From Novosphingobium fluoreni (GTDB lineage: Bacteria > Pseudomonadota > Alphaproteobacteria > Sphingomonadales > Sphingomonadaceae), in contig NZ_JACIDY010000001.1 of assembly GCF_014196615.1 (NCBI RefSeq), forward strand, positions 1-64,000: 64,000 nucleotides of DNA, written 5' to 3'. The notes below the pieces were generated by a model, which did no database searches, was not told where the DNA came from, and worked only from the letters and a program-made list of their open reading frames with translations. Positions 1 to 7,255 of this stretch are shown here, one piece after another. The position numbers were made by a program, and so were the translations under genes. The number at the start of each line of letters is the position of its first letter. Position 1 is the stretch's first letter.

Positions 1-115
1 CCACTCTCCTTCGGCAGTGCCAAAGGACACTCCTTACGAGAGCCTCATCGCGGCAGGGCATCGCCCGCGCAACACGTCGGAGCCCGGACGCTTACAGGTG
101 ACCGGCGCAAAACCG

Positions 116-466
116 TTACAAGTCCAGCTTGCCATCGCCAAGATTGTGCTTCTCGGCTGTGAACTCGCAGAACTCGGTCAGCGGCACCAGGCAGCGGTTC
201 TCCGGCCGCTCGGCGAGCTTGCGCCATTGCGGCAGCCCGAGCTGGCGCACGTTGGTCATCTTTCACTTGCCCTGGCCGCCCAGCACATCCCAACTCATGA
301 CGTCCAAGGCTCGCGTGCTGTCCTGCTCGCGCACCACGTAGTTGCGACTGCCGGGCCTGAGTTCGCGTGGATCGAAGCGGTTATCGCGTGGGCGCTCGGT
401 GAAGAGCTCGCCGGCCGAGTTCCAGAGGGTCTCTGGCTCGCCAGCCATGCGGGCGCGGTTACACAT
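116..466 (-). pseudogene. SOS response-associated peptidase (SRAP/HMCES-like), broken
   Basis: The reading frame opens with MCNRAR, the hallmark start of SRAP proteins, whose Cys2 becomes the catalytic and DNA-crosslinking residue after Met removal. It continues with family-like blocks (FTERPRDNRFDP, WDVLGGQGK). At 263-265 the codon expected to be Trp in the conserved Lys-Trp-Pro-Met block is TGA. The same frame then resumes family-like sequence (MTNVRQLGLPQW, NRCLVPLTEFCEF) and runs to a TAA at 116-118, where recognisable homology ends abruptly. The product would be about a third to a half of a normal SRAP protein of around 200 residues. Intact family members sense abasic sites in single-stranded DNA. 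I infer a decayed gene from the in-frame stop plus loss of the 3' portion. A sequencing error could explain the stop but not the missing end. Confidence 0.75.
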
Positions 467-913
467 CGCGGAATACTATTCGGAACTTATGCTAGCTCCA
501 ACCAATCTCGAAGCGACCGAGCGGAGGTCACCCGGCCTGATCGGCTCTAGCAGCTGAAAGGACGACCGTGCTAGTTCGCCAGCGATCACCGGAGAACATA
601 CATCAAAAACTTAGGCCAACTTTAGGCTTCCGCGCAATCGAAACGACAATATCTCTAAATATCAACTATTATTGCATCCCGGCGTCTCCGCCAGCGGCGC
701 TTCCAATCAGTTGATTTGCAACGATAAAAAGGGAGCGCCGCGCGAGTTACCGCAACGCTTACCGCAATGGGTTTTGACCGCTCTGACGGTGTTCGTTGCC
801 CTTTGCCCAGGATTTCGGCGCGGCGTCGGCGTCGATGTTATTGACAGAGGCTTTCGCGCTCATCAAGCTTTCTCGCTCGCAACCGCTGCCGACGGTATCT
901 GCCGGCGTCATTC
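467..913. other. Intergenic stretch without a supported gene
   Basis: No convincing coding region is visible between the SRAP remnant and the MltR-like gene. The stretch has mixed composition, AT-richer around 590-680 than the rest of the window. A short direct repeat (TTACCGCAA at 747 and 759) occurs in it, as does a 34-codon minus-strand frame with no strong ribosome site. It may be residue of an old integration event, but no integrase or tRNA end is visible. Confidence 0.4.
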
Positions 914-1684
914 CTACTCTTCGGCGTCACTGCCGCCAACCTGTTCCTTCGGAGATGACCGCGTTATGCCGATCGTTCGAAAGCAATGTTTTATCGTATG
1001 ATCGATGCAAGCTTGTTCGATATCAGTAAGCCCATCATAGCCTTTTTCGTCTCGAAATTCGGGTGGAAGCTCTTCTTTTATCAGCTTAGATCGCGCCAAA
1101 GTGGAGCCGACTACGTACATCGATGCGCAGTATAAACGCATCCTGTATCTCGTTTCCTGAGATGCAGCAGATAAAGCGTGCACATAGTTTGACATTTGAC
1201 TTTGGTTCCAAGCTTCCTCTCTCGCTGGTATGGCCGATATCCAACTTCGAACTGGCTCCTGATCCAAGGAATGTATTCGGTGATTATGAGCGAACTCGTT
1301 TCTAATCTTACGCAGCAGCGCAGTTTCTGCGGCGCTCTCCTTAGATATCCAACCACAACCGGCAGCAACTAAAGACCTTTGTGAAAAGGTATTAAGCGGA
1401 CCGTTGCTCCCAAAAAATTCATCTCTTTTTTCTTTAACTTGTATATTCCAATAATGCTCGAAAGTTTTTCTTAGACTATCTTCAACAAATGATACGGAGA
1501 TTATGCAGAATGTTCGCGTGTCTCGATCGATCAGAAAATCTCTTACATCTTCCGCATCTCGCATGATTTCCTCTTCAAATTCAGCTTTCTTCCGAGCACG
1601 CTGGAACCGATCTTGGAATATTTCTATTACTAGTTCGCGAGCAGTTTTTATATCTTGCTCGTTATGTTCGACCTTTTCGGACAT
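914..1684 (-). CDS. MltR-family protein with HEPN-like motif
   Basis: A 256-residue cytoplasmic protein. Its central section resembles the mannitol-repressor (MltR) family: an alpha-helical core, a Gly-Pro-Leu followed by Phe-Ser (95-101), and RNEFAH at 128-133. This last block fits the R-x4-H pattern of HEPN domains, which in many toxin and defence proteins forms an RNase site, but MltR relatives share it without proven nuclease activity. The ATG at 1684 is preferred over an upstream TTG at 1696 because a GGGA motif lies at suitable spacing. The gene is visibly AT-richer than the nitrate and housekeeping genes nearby and stands alone. This suggests horizontal acquisition in an accessory patch that also holds a broken SRAP gene. 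Its function is not known: regulator, RNA-binding protein and defence nuclease are all possible. There is no partner antitoxin gene adjacent. Confidence 0.6.
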   Translation of the reverse strand: MSEKVEHNEQDIKTARELVIEIFQDRFQRARKKAEFEEEIMRDAEDVRDFLIDRDTRTFCIISVSFVEDSLRKTFEHYWNIQVKEKRDEFFGSNGPLNTFSQRSLVAAGCGWISKESAAETALLRKIRNEFAHNHRIHSLDQEPVRSWISAIPAREEAWNQSQMSNYVHALSAASQETRYRMRLYCASMYVVGSTLARSKLIKEELPPEFRDEKGYDGLTDIEQACIDHTIKHCFRTIGITRSSPKEQVGGSDAEE

Positions 1685-1739
1685 GCTCGATCCCAACTTG
1701 TAGAAGTCACCGCTTCTACGCTGTAACGACGCCTAGACG

Positions 1740-1778
1740 CAAAAAGCCCCCGATCCCCATGGCAAGGGATCAGGGGCT
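1740..1778 (-). terminator. Intrinsic terminator
   Basis: Read on the minus strand, a GC-rich stem of about 12 bp (AGCCCC...GGGGCT arms, with one unpaired base) is followed by TTTTT. It lies about 120 bp after the stop of the gene at 1901-2389 and would end that transcript. Confidence 0.75.
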
Positions 1779-1900
1779 AGGTGACGCGTCGAAGGAAGGT
1801 ACGACGCGCTAGCGCTTCCGGCACGCTAGGTGTAAGGGATCGCAGGAGGGCCGCAGGTATGCCCACAGTGGGCAGGGATGCCCTGGCGTCCCCATGAGCA

Positions 1901-2389
1901 TCACGCTTCGATCCTGCTGCCCCATTTGGCCGCGATACCCTTGTTGAAGCTGGCTGCGCCCAGGCCTCGCACAAAGCCGGAATAGCGCGCGGCAATTTTC
2001 TTCAGGTCGATCGCCTTGTTCAGCTTGGCGTCCGCTTCCGGCTTCCACTTTTTGACGCAGCTTTCGACCATGCTTTCGCGAACGTCACCGGCCAAGCCGA
2101 GCAAGAATGGTTGCGAGTGGCAGATGACGGCGGCGATTTCGCGATCTTGCAGCATCCATTTGCGAATTTTAGCAACGCCGCCTTTCCCGGCAAGCTCGCA
2201 AACCCAGGCACGAAGTTCGGTATGGATCGCCGCGCGCCGTTCGTCGGTTTCGAAGCCCTCGTTCATTTCGGCTATGGCCGCCCCGCTCCCCACGGCATCT
2301 TCAAGCGCGCAGCGCTGATCGAGTAGGAAAGCTGATCTTACGCGAGTATTCGGCAAAGCCCGCATTTTCGACGATCTTCGCGGTGACAT
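1901..2389 (-). CDS. Hypothetical protein, possible 5' frameshift
   Basis: A 162-codon frame that I do not recognise. The body from about residue 20 (FLLDQRCALEDA) to the end looks like a real soluble, helical, charged protein, with WVCELAGKG and a Lys-rich C-terminal third ending WGSRIEA. The first 20 residues look arbitrary. In the overlapping frame, an ATG at 2393 gives MNVTAKIVENAGFAEYSRK before that frame closes about ten codons later. Joining that segment to the body by a one-base shift near 2325-2335 would give a smoother protein. I therefore suspect that the true N-terminus is in the other frame and that the gene is frameshifted, or that the sequence has an error there. It is a single gene with its own terminator at 1740-1778, and no neighbour suggests a role. 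Confidence 0.5.
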   Translation of the reverse strand: MSPRRSSKMRALPNTRVRSAFLLDQRCALEDAVGSGAAIAEMNEGFETDERRAAIHTELRAWVCELAGKGGVAKIRKWMLQDREIAAVICHSQPFLLGLAGDVRESMVESCVKKWKPEADAKLNKAIDLKKIAARYSGFVRGLGAASFNKGIAAKWGSRIEA

Positions 2390-2463
2390 TCATAAGGATC
2401 GCCGGGCCAAAGATCCCGCCTTATCCTGGCCACTTGGGCCTAACCCTGCCCAGGCATCCCGTA

Positions 2464-2493
2464 TTGACGCAGTGCAGCATTCTTCTGCTATGG
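2464..2493 (+). promoter_or_regulatory. Candidate promoter for nasTS
   Basis: TTGACG (2464-2469) and CTATGG (2488-2493) are spaced by 18 bases and lie just upstream of nasT. A GAAGGGG ribosome site follows at 2501-2507, six bases before the ATG at 2513. The -10 match is weak. Confidence 0.35.
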
Positions 2494-2512
2494 CGTGGGT
2501 GAAGGGGCACCG

Positions 2513-3094
2513 ATGCGGATTGTCATTATCGATGATAGCGGTCTGCGGGCGACGGTCCTGGATGAGGGCCTGCGCGAGGCGGGGTACGATGACATTCATA
2601 TTGTCCCCCCGCACGGCGCCTTCGTCGCGCGGCTGGAGCGGATGGCGCCCGATGTCGTGCTGATGGACCTGGGCAGTCCCAGTCGCGATACGCTGGAGGA
2701 AATGCTGAGCGTCAGCCGTGCCCTTGCGCGGCCGATCGCGATGTTCGTGGACCAGTCCGACGAGGCGATGATCGGCGCGGCGATCGATGCGGGGGTTTCC
2801 GCCTACGTCGTGGATGGCTTGCGCAAGGAGCGGGTAAAGCCGGTGCTGGAACTGGCGGTGCGGCGCTTCAACGCCTTTGCCCGCATCCAGGCCGAATTGG
2901 ACGAGGCGCGCACCGCCCTGTCGGATCGCAAGGTGATTGATCGCGCCAAGTCCATCCTGATGAACCAGCGCAGCTTGTCCGAGCAGGAGGCCTACGCCCT
3001 GCTTCGCAGCAGCGCGATGAACCAGGGCAAGAAAATCGTCGACGTGGCGCAGGCGCTGATCACCGCCAGTGACCTGCTGGGAGGGGGACTATGA
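2513..3094 (+). CDS. nasT: NasT: ANTAR-domain transcription antiterminator
   Basis: A 193-residue response-regulator-like protein. Residues 1-115 form a receiver-type fold (VIIDDS at the N-terminus, VVLMDLGSP with Asp52 at the usual phospho-acceptor position). Residues about 120-180 form the RNA-binding ANTAR domain (DRAKSILMNQ, SEQEAYALLR). Family knowledge: NasT binds paired hairpins in nitrate-assimilation leader RNAs and prevents formation of an intrinsic terminator. NasS holds it inactive when nitrate is absent. The ATG at 2513 is chosen over a GTG at 2495 because MRIVIID is the conserved start and a strong GAAGGGG motif precedes it. The stop overlaps nasS by four bases, implying translational coupling. 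Its likely targets are in this window: the leaders at 4361-4487 and 7108-7237. Confidence 0.92.
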   Translation: MRIVIIDDSGLRATVLDEGLREAGYDDIHIVPPHGAFVARLERMAPDVVLMDLGSPSRDTLEEMLSVSRALARPIAMFVDQSDEAMIGAAIDAGVSAYVVDGLRKERVKPVLELAVRRFNAFARIQAELDEARTALSDRKVIDRAKSILMNQRSLSEQEAYALLRSSAMNQGKKIVDVAQALITASDLLGGGL

Positions 3095-4305
3095 CGACGC
3101 ACCTCAAGATCGCCTTCCTGGCGCTTAACGATGCCGCGGTGCTGGTGGCCGCGCACGAGTGCGGGTTCGCCGAAGCGGAAGGCCTGTCGCTGGAGTTGAT
3201 CCGCACCACCAGTTGGGCGACATTGCGCGACCGGCTGGTGTTCGGCCAGGTCCACGCGGCGCAGATGCTGGCCCCGCTGGCTCTGGCGGTGACGTTGGGA
3301 TTGAGCCAGCAGCCCGCTGCTCTGGCCGCGCCTTACAAGCTTGGCGTGAACGGCAACATGCTGGTCATGGCAACGGACTTCGCCAAGGCGCTGGATCAGG
3401 ATCTGCCGGCCCGCCTGGCCGATCCGCTGGGCACCGCGCACGATTTTGCCGCCGCGATCGGGCTGTGGCGGCGCAAGCCGGTGATCGGCGTGGTCCACCG
3501 CTTTTCCAGCCATGCGCTGATGCTGCGCTATTGGCTGGCGAGCGCTGGCATCGATCCCGATCGGGACGTGGTGCTGCGCGTATTGCCGCCCTCGCTGACG
3601 GTGGAGGCGCTGGGCGCGGGGGAGATCGACGGGTTCATCGCCGGCGAACCCTGGGGCAGCGCGGCGGTGGAGGCAGGGCTTGCCGAAGCGGTCGCCATCG
3701 GTGAGCGCATCTGGCGGCGCGGCGTGGAAAAGGTCCTGGCCTTTCGCGAGGCCTGGCTGGAGGAGAACCCCGACACTACGGATCGCCTTTTGCGCGCCCT
3801 GGCGCAGGCTGCGGCCTGGTGTGACGATCCGGAAAACCATACCGCGCTGGCCGATCTGCTGTCCGATCCGCGCTATGTCGATCAACCGGCCGACCTGATC
3901 CGCCGCGCGCTGAGCGGACAAATCGTGGCGCGGCCTGGGGAACCTGCGATCGCGAATCCGGACTTCGTGCTGTTCAGCCGCGAGGCCACGCCGTTCCCAT
4001 GGCGCAGCCAGGCGTTGTGGATCTATTCGCAGCTGGTGCGCTGGGGCATGGTCGAGCGCGATGGCGCCTCGGCTGCCAAGGCGGGATCAGTCTTCAGGCC
4101 GGACATCTACCGCCGCGCGCTGGCGGATAGCGACGTGCCGATGCCCGGCGCGAGCATGAAGGTGGAAGGCGCGGTGACGACGCCGCTGTCCGTGGGTTCA
4201 CGCCAGCGCGAATTGACGCTGGGCCCGGATCGTTTCTTCGACGGGCGAGTCTTCGATCCCGAGCGGATCGACGACTACCTGGCCGATTTTGCACCGCAGC
4301 GTTGA
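3091..4305 (+). CDS. nasS: NasS: nitrate/nitrite-sensing NrtA/CmpA-like protein
   Basis: A 404-residue protein of the periplasmic-binding-protein type II fold related to NrtA and CmpA, the nitrate and bicarbonate transporter binding proteins. It starts MTTHLKIAFLALNDAA with no signal peptide, so it should be cytoplasmic. That is the defining difference between the sensor NasS and a true transporter subunit. Conserved blocks include VLVAAHECGFAEAEGL near the start, and NGNMLVMA and VVHRFSSHALMLRYWL in the middle. Family role: without nitrate NasS binds and sequesters NasT; nitrate or nitrite releases NasT to act on leader RNA. The gene begins inside the last codon of nasT (ATGA overlap), and no ABC permease or ATPase genes are nearby. 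This supports a sensor rather than a transport role. Confidence 0.9.
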   Translation: MTTHLKIAFLALNDAAVLVAAHECGFAEAEGLSLELIRTTSWATLRDRLVFGQVHAAQMLAPLALAVTLGLSQQPAALAAPYKLGVNGNMLVMATDFAKALDQDLPARLADPLGTAHDFAAAIGLWRRKPVIGVVHRFSSHALMLRYWLASAGIDPDRDVVLRVLPPSLTVEALGAGEIDGFIAGEPWGSAAVEAGLAEAVAIGERIWRRGVEKVLAFREAWLEENPDTTDRLLRALAQAAAWCDDPENHTALADLLSDPRYVDQPADLIRRALSGQIVARPGEPAIANPDFVLFSREATPFPWRSQALWIYSQLVRWGMVERDGASAAKAGSVFRPDIYRRALADSDVPMPGASMKVEGAVTTPLSVGSRQRELTLGPDRFFDGRVFDPERIDDYLADFAPQR

Positions 4306-4326
4306 GTCGGCGCGAAATTTTGTGCC

Positions 4327-4355
4327 TTGCAGCATGACACGAATCGCGAGATAAC
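4327..4355 (+). promoter_or_regulatory. Candidate promoter for the transporter leader
   Basis: TTGCAG (4327-4332) and GATAAC (4350-4355) are 17 bases apart, just after the nasS stop. Transcription would start near 4361, immediately before the first hairpin of the leader, which supports the placement. Confidence 0.45.
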
Positions 4356-4360
4356 GATGG

Positions 4361-4487
4361 CAGCCGCGCGATGAAGCGCGCTGAACTGGATGTGCCGTCC
4401 CAATGGCGGGGCCGTTCATCCTCCACTGATCGCAGCAAAGCCGCTGACCGGACACGCTATAGGGCGCCGTCCGGGCTGCGGCTTTTT
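4361..4487 (+). promoter_or_regulatory. NasT-responsive leader RNA with intrinsic terminator
   Basis: A first hairpin, GCGCG (4366-4370) with CGCGC (4377-4381), encloses a six-base loop. About 15 bases on, a second hairpin, GUCCC (4397-4401) with GGGGC (4408-4412), encloses the hexaloop AAUGGC. Its A at loop position 1 and G at position 4 fit the known ANTAR target rule; the first loop (AUGAAG) keeps A1 but not G4. A strong terminator follows: AAAGCCGC (4437-4444) with GCGGCTTT (4478-4485), an inner CCGGAC/GTCCGG stem, and a T-run. The arrangement, and the near-identical second hairpin before nirB, indicate antitermination control of the nitrate transporter. Confidence 0.75.
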
Positions 4488-4518
4488 TCGTGTCCATCGT
4501 CTTTTTGGGGGACGTTTC

Positions 4519-5763
4519 ATGGCAACTGCTTATTGGGATCGGGACGCGCAGGCCGAGAAGGCCGCGCCGACCAACAGCTTCTGGAAGGCCGGCCACACGC
4601 CGACCCTGATCGCGGCGTTTCTTTACTTCGACCTGGCCTTCATGGTCTGGGTCCTGCTGGGGCCGCTGGCGCCCGCGATCTCAACCGCATTGGCACTGAC
4701 CCCGGCACAGAAGGGCCTGATGGTGGCGACACCGACGCTGGCCGGCGCGTTCCTGCGTGTCGTCAACGGGCTGTTGGTGGATCGGATCGGCCCCAAGCTA
4801 TCCGGCGCGATCAGCCAGGTCATCGTGATCGTAGGCCTGTTCGTGGCCTGGAGCATGGGCGTCAGCAGCTTTGCCGGTACGCTGGCGCTGGGCGTGATCC
4901 TGGGCTTTGCGGGTGCGAGCTTTGCCATTGCCCTGCCGCTGGCCAGCCGGTGGTATCCGCCCGAGCATCAAGGCAAGGCGATGGGCCTGGCCGGGATGGG
5001 CAATTCGGGCACCGTGCTCGCCTCGCTGTTCGCGCCGGTTCTGGCCAAGCTGTTCGGCTGGAACGCGGTGCTGGGCCTGGCCTGCATCCCGCTCAGCATC
5101 GTCTTCGTCGCCTACATGATCATGGCCAAGGACGCGCCTAACGCCCCGGCCCCCAAGCGCATGGTCGATTACTTTCAGCCGCTGAGGCAGGCGGATGCCT
5201 GGTGGCTGATGGCGTTCTACGCCGTGACGTTCGGTGGCTTCGTGGGGCTGGCGGCCAGCTTGCCGATCTATTTCACCGACCAGTTCGGCCTGACGCCGAT
5301 CACGGCAGGATACTGCACCGCCGCCTGCGTCTTCGCCGGATCGCTGGTGCGGCCGATGGGCGGTGCGCTGGCGGACAAGATCGGCGGGTCCAGCGCATTG
5401 ATGGTGGTCTATGCCGTGGCGGCAGCGGCCCTGGCTGGGGTGGGTTTTGCCACCACCCTGCCCGCAGCGCTGGGTCTGTTCGTGCTGGCGATGCTGGCGC
5501 TGGGCGTCGGCAACGGCTCCGTCTTTCAGCTGGTGCCGCAGCGCTTCCAGGCGGAGATCGGGGTGATGACCGGCCTGGTCGGCATGGCGGGCGGTATCGG
5601 CGGGTTCTACCTTGCCAGCTCGCTCGGCTTTGCCAAGCAGCTGACCGGCAGCTTCGCCCCCGGCTTCCTCATCTTCGCCGCGCTGGCCGTCGCCGCCCTG
5701 CTGGGGCTTGGCATGGTGCGCGGCAAGTGGCGCACCCGCTGGAGCACCGACGCACGCATCTGA
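4519..5763 (+). CDS. nasA: MFS nitrate/nitrite transporter (NarK/NasA family)
   Basis: A 414-residue inner-membrane protein with about 12 hydrophobic segments of the major facilitator superfamily. It carries the Gly-rich nitrate signatures of the NarK/NasA branch: GMGNSGTVLASLF in the first half and GNGSVFQLVPQRF in the second. The predicted role is nitrate uptake, possibly with nitrite exchange, for assimilation. The ATG at 4519 is chosen over upstream in-frame codons because GGGGGAC lies just before it and the upstream codons fall inside the leader terminator. Expression should depend on NasT reading through that terminator. Naming follows Paracoccus-type nas operons, where nasA is the transporter; in enteric bacteria nasA is the reductase. 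A hairpin at 5774-5807 separates it from the porin gene. Confidence 0.9.
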   Translation: MATAYWDRDAQAEKAAPTNSFWKAGHTPTLIAAFLYFDLAFMVWVLLGPLAPAISTALALTPAQKGLMVATPTLAGAFLRVVNGLLVDRIGPKLSGAISQVIVIVGLFVAWSMGVSSFAGTLALGVILGFAGASFAIALPLASRWYPPEHQGKAMGLAGMGNSGTVLASLFAPVLAKLFGWNAVLGLACIPLSIVFVAYMIMAKDAPNAPAPKRMVDYFQPLRQADAWWLMAFYAVTFGGFVGLAASLPIYFTDQFGLTPITAGYCTAACVFAGSLVRPMGGALADKIGGSSALMVVYAVAAAALAGVGFATTLPAALGLFVLAMLALGVGNGSVFQLVPQRFQAEIGVMTGLVGMAGGIGGFYLASSLGFAKQLTGSFAPGFLIFAALAVAALLGLGMVRGKWRTRWSTDARI

Positions 5764-5773
5764 GCTGACGTAA

Positions 5774-5807
5774 CGAAAGCGGCGGGATACAGGGACCGCC
5801 GCTTTCG
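5774..5807. terminator. Intergenic hairpin after the transporter
   Basis: A perfect 12-bp stem, CGAAAGCGGCGG with CCGCCGCTTTCG, lies between the transporter and the porin. No T-run follows on the plus strand, so it may be a processing or mRNA-stabilising structure rather than a full terminator. Confidence 0.5.
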
Positions 5808-5849
5808 AGTCTTGAACGCCTGTTCGTCCTGAGGGGGGGCGTTTCCATC

Positions 5850-7058
5850 ATGAAGATACTGATCGTTCCGGCGGCCGCGCTGGCTGTTGCCGGGCCCGCT
5901 TGTGCCCAGCAGATCGCGTTGAAGCCCATTGCCGAAGCGCGCCTGCGCTATGAACATGCCGAGCAGGACGGGCTGCCGATCGACACCAGCGACGCCGTGA
6001 CCGCCCGCATCCGCGCCGGGGTGAGCGCCAGCAGCGGCGCGATCTCCGCCACCGTGGTGGGACAAGGCAATCTGGCGATCGTGGGCAAATACTATGACGG
6101 CCTCAACGGCCCCACCAACCGCCCGCTGGTAGCCGATCCGCAGAATATCGCGCTTTATCTCGCGCAAGCGCAATACAAGTCCAAGGCGCTGACCCTCACC
6201 GGAGGCCGCCAAAAGATCGCGCTGGATGATGAGCGCTTTGTCGGCAATGTCGCCTTTCGCGATAACGCCCAGACGTTTGACGCGGTGCGCGCAGATCTGA
6301 CTCCGGTGAAAGGATTGAAGCTGGATGTCGCCTACGCATGGAGCGTGCGGACCATCTGGGGTTTCGAAGGGCGCGGCGTTCGCCAGCAGGCGGTCAGCGG
6401 CGACAACGTGTTCGCCAACGTGTCCTACGTTACGCCGGTGGGCACGCTGACCGGCTTTGCCTATCTGGTCGATCAGGACGAGGCGGCAGTGCAAGGCTAT
6501 CGCTTGTCCAGCCAGACTTACGGCCTGCGCCTTGCGGGAACGCAGCCACTGTCAAAGGCGGTGAAGCTTTCCTACCAGCTGAGCCACGCCCGCCAGTCCG
6601 ACTATCACCGCAACCCCAACGATTACCGCGCCGACTATTGGCTGGCAGACGCGCTGCTGGACATTCGCGGCTGGAAGCTGAACGCCGGCTACGAAGTGCT
6701 GGGCGCGGACAGAGGCCGGGCGCTCACCAGCTTTCAGACGCCGCTGGGGACCAATTTCAAGTTCCAGGGCTGGGCCGACAAGCTGCTGACCACGCCTGCC
6801 AACGGCGTGCGCGATCTGTATTTCGGCGGGGGCTACGGCATGGCCAAGTGGGGTGCGCTTTCGGCGGTGACGCTACAGGCCACTTGGCATCGCTTCGACA
6901 GCGACCGGCTGAACCAGCGTTACGGCACGGAGTGGAACCTGCTGGCTTCGGCCAAAGTCCACAAGACCACGCTGTCCGTCCGCTACGCCGATTACAAGGC
7001 GAAGGCATTGGCCACGAACACCCGGAAAGTGTGGCTGCAGGCCGATTGGGCGCTTTGA
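5850..7058 (+). CDS. Outer-membrane beta-barrel porin (alginate-export-like)
   Basis: A 402-residue protein with a Sec signal peptide (hydrophobic MKILIVPAAALAVAG, cleavage probably after PACAQ). The remainder alternates polar and hydrophobic residues with many aromatic-ended strands, and the chain ends in WLQADWAL, compatible with a barrel C-terminus. It resembles the alginate-export/porin family common in sphingomonads and is probably a channel in the outer membrane. It lies between the nitrate transporter and the nirB leader on the same strand. I infer that it serves nitrate or nitrite entry under the same regulon; substrate cannot be read from the sequence. A G-run ribosome site precedes the ATG. 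Confidence 0.75.
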   Translation: MKILIVPAAALAVAGPACAQQIALKPIAEARLRYEHAEQDGLPIDTSDAVTARIRAGVSASSGAISATVVGQGNLAIVGKYYDGLNGPTNRPLVADPQNIALYLAQAQYKSKALTLTGGRQKIALDDERFVGNVAFRDNAQTFDAVRADLTPVKGLKLDVAYAWSVRTIWGFEGRGVRQQAVSGDNVFANVSYVTPVGTLTGFAYLVDQDEAAVQGYRLSSQTYGLRLAGTQPLSKAVKLSYQLSHARQSDYHRNPNDYRADYWLADALLDIRGWKLNAGYEVLGADRGRALTSFQTPLGTNFKFQGWADKLLTTPANGVRDLYFGGGYGMAKWGALSAVTLQATWHRFDSDRLNQRYGTEWNLLASAKVHKTTLSVRYADYKAKALATNTRKVWLQADWAL

Positions 7059-7075
7059 TATTTCATGCTTGAGCG

Positions 7076-7092
7076 ATGGTGCGAATCACCAT
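7076..7092. promoter_or_regulatory. Perfect inverted repeat in the nirB promoter region
   Basis: ATGGTG (7076-7081), five bases, then CACCAT (7087-7092). It sits just after a TTGAGC box (7069-7074) and overlaps the expected -10 region of the nirB leader transcript. It is a possible operator for a DNA-binding regulator in addition to NasT; which regulator is unknown. Confidence 0.35.
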
Positions 7093-7107
7093 ATGCTGCA
7101 CTGCAAG

Positions 7108-7237
7108 AGGACAGAGTTGTCCTTCCAACCATAGCCGATGCGGCCCAATGACGGGCCGCTGACGCGCAAATGATGGCAAGGCCGCCATCCAGACTTTCGG
7201 GCTCCACGCCCGAGGGTCCGGATGGCGGCCTTTTTTT
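7108..7237 (+). promoter_or_regulatory. NasT-responsive nirB leader RNA with terminator
   Basis: Hairpin 1 is AGGAC (7108-7112) with GUCCU (7119-7123), hexaloop AGAGUU. Hairpin 2 is GCGGCCC (7140-7146) with GGGCCGC (7153-7159), hexaloop AAUGAC. Both loops have A at position 1 and G at position 4, exactly the ANTAR-domain recognition rule. A very strong terminator follows: a 13-bp stem, 7178-7190 with 7220-7232, then a run of seven T (7231-7237), ending 18 bases before the nirB ATG. Default transcription should stop here; NasT binding to the hairpins should let polymerase into nirBD and the nitrate reductase gene. Confidence 0.85.
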
Positions 7238-7255
7238 GTTCCGAAAGGGCCGGGA

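Noticed and set aside
17..550. Plus-strand frame of 177 codons at the left edge
   Set aside because: It is the antisense shadow of the SRAP remnant, whose family-like sequence is clear on minus.
759..863. A 34-codon minus-strand frame starting MSAKASVNNIDADAA
   Set aside because: Weak ribosome site, no recognisable family, in an eroded intergenic region; insufficient support for a gene.
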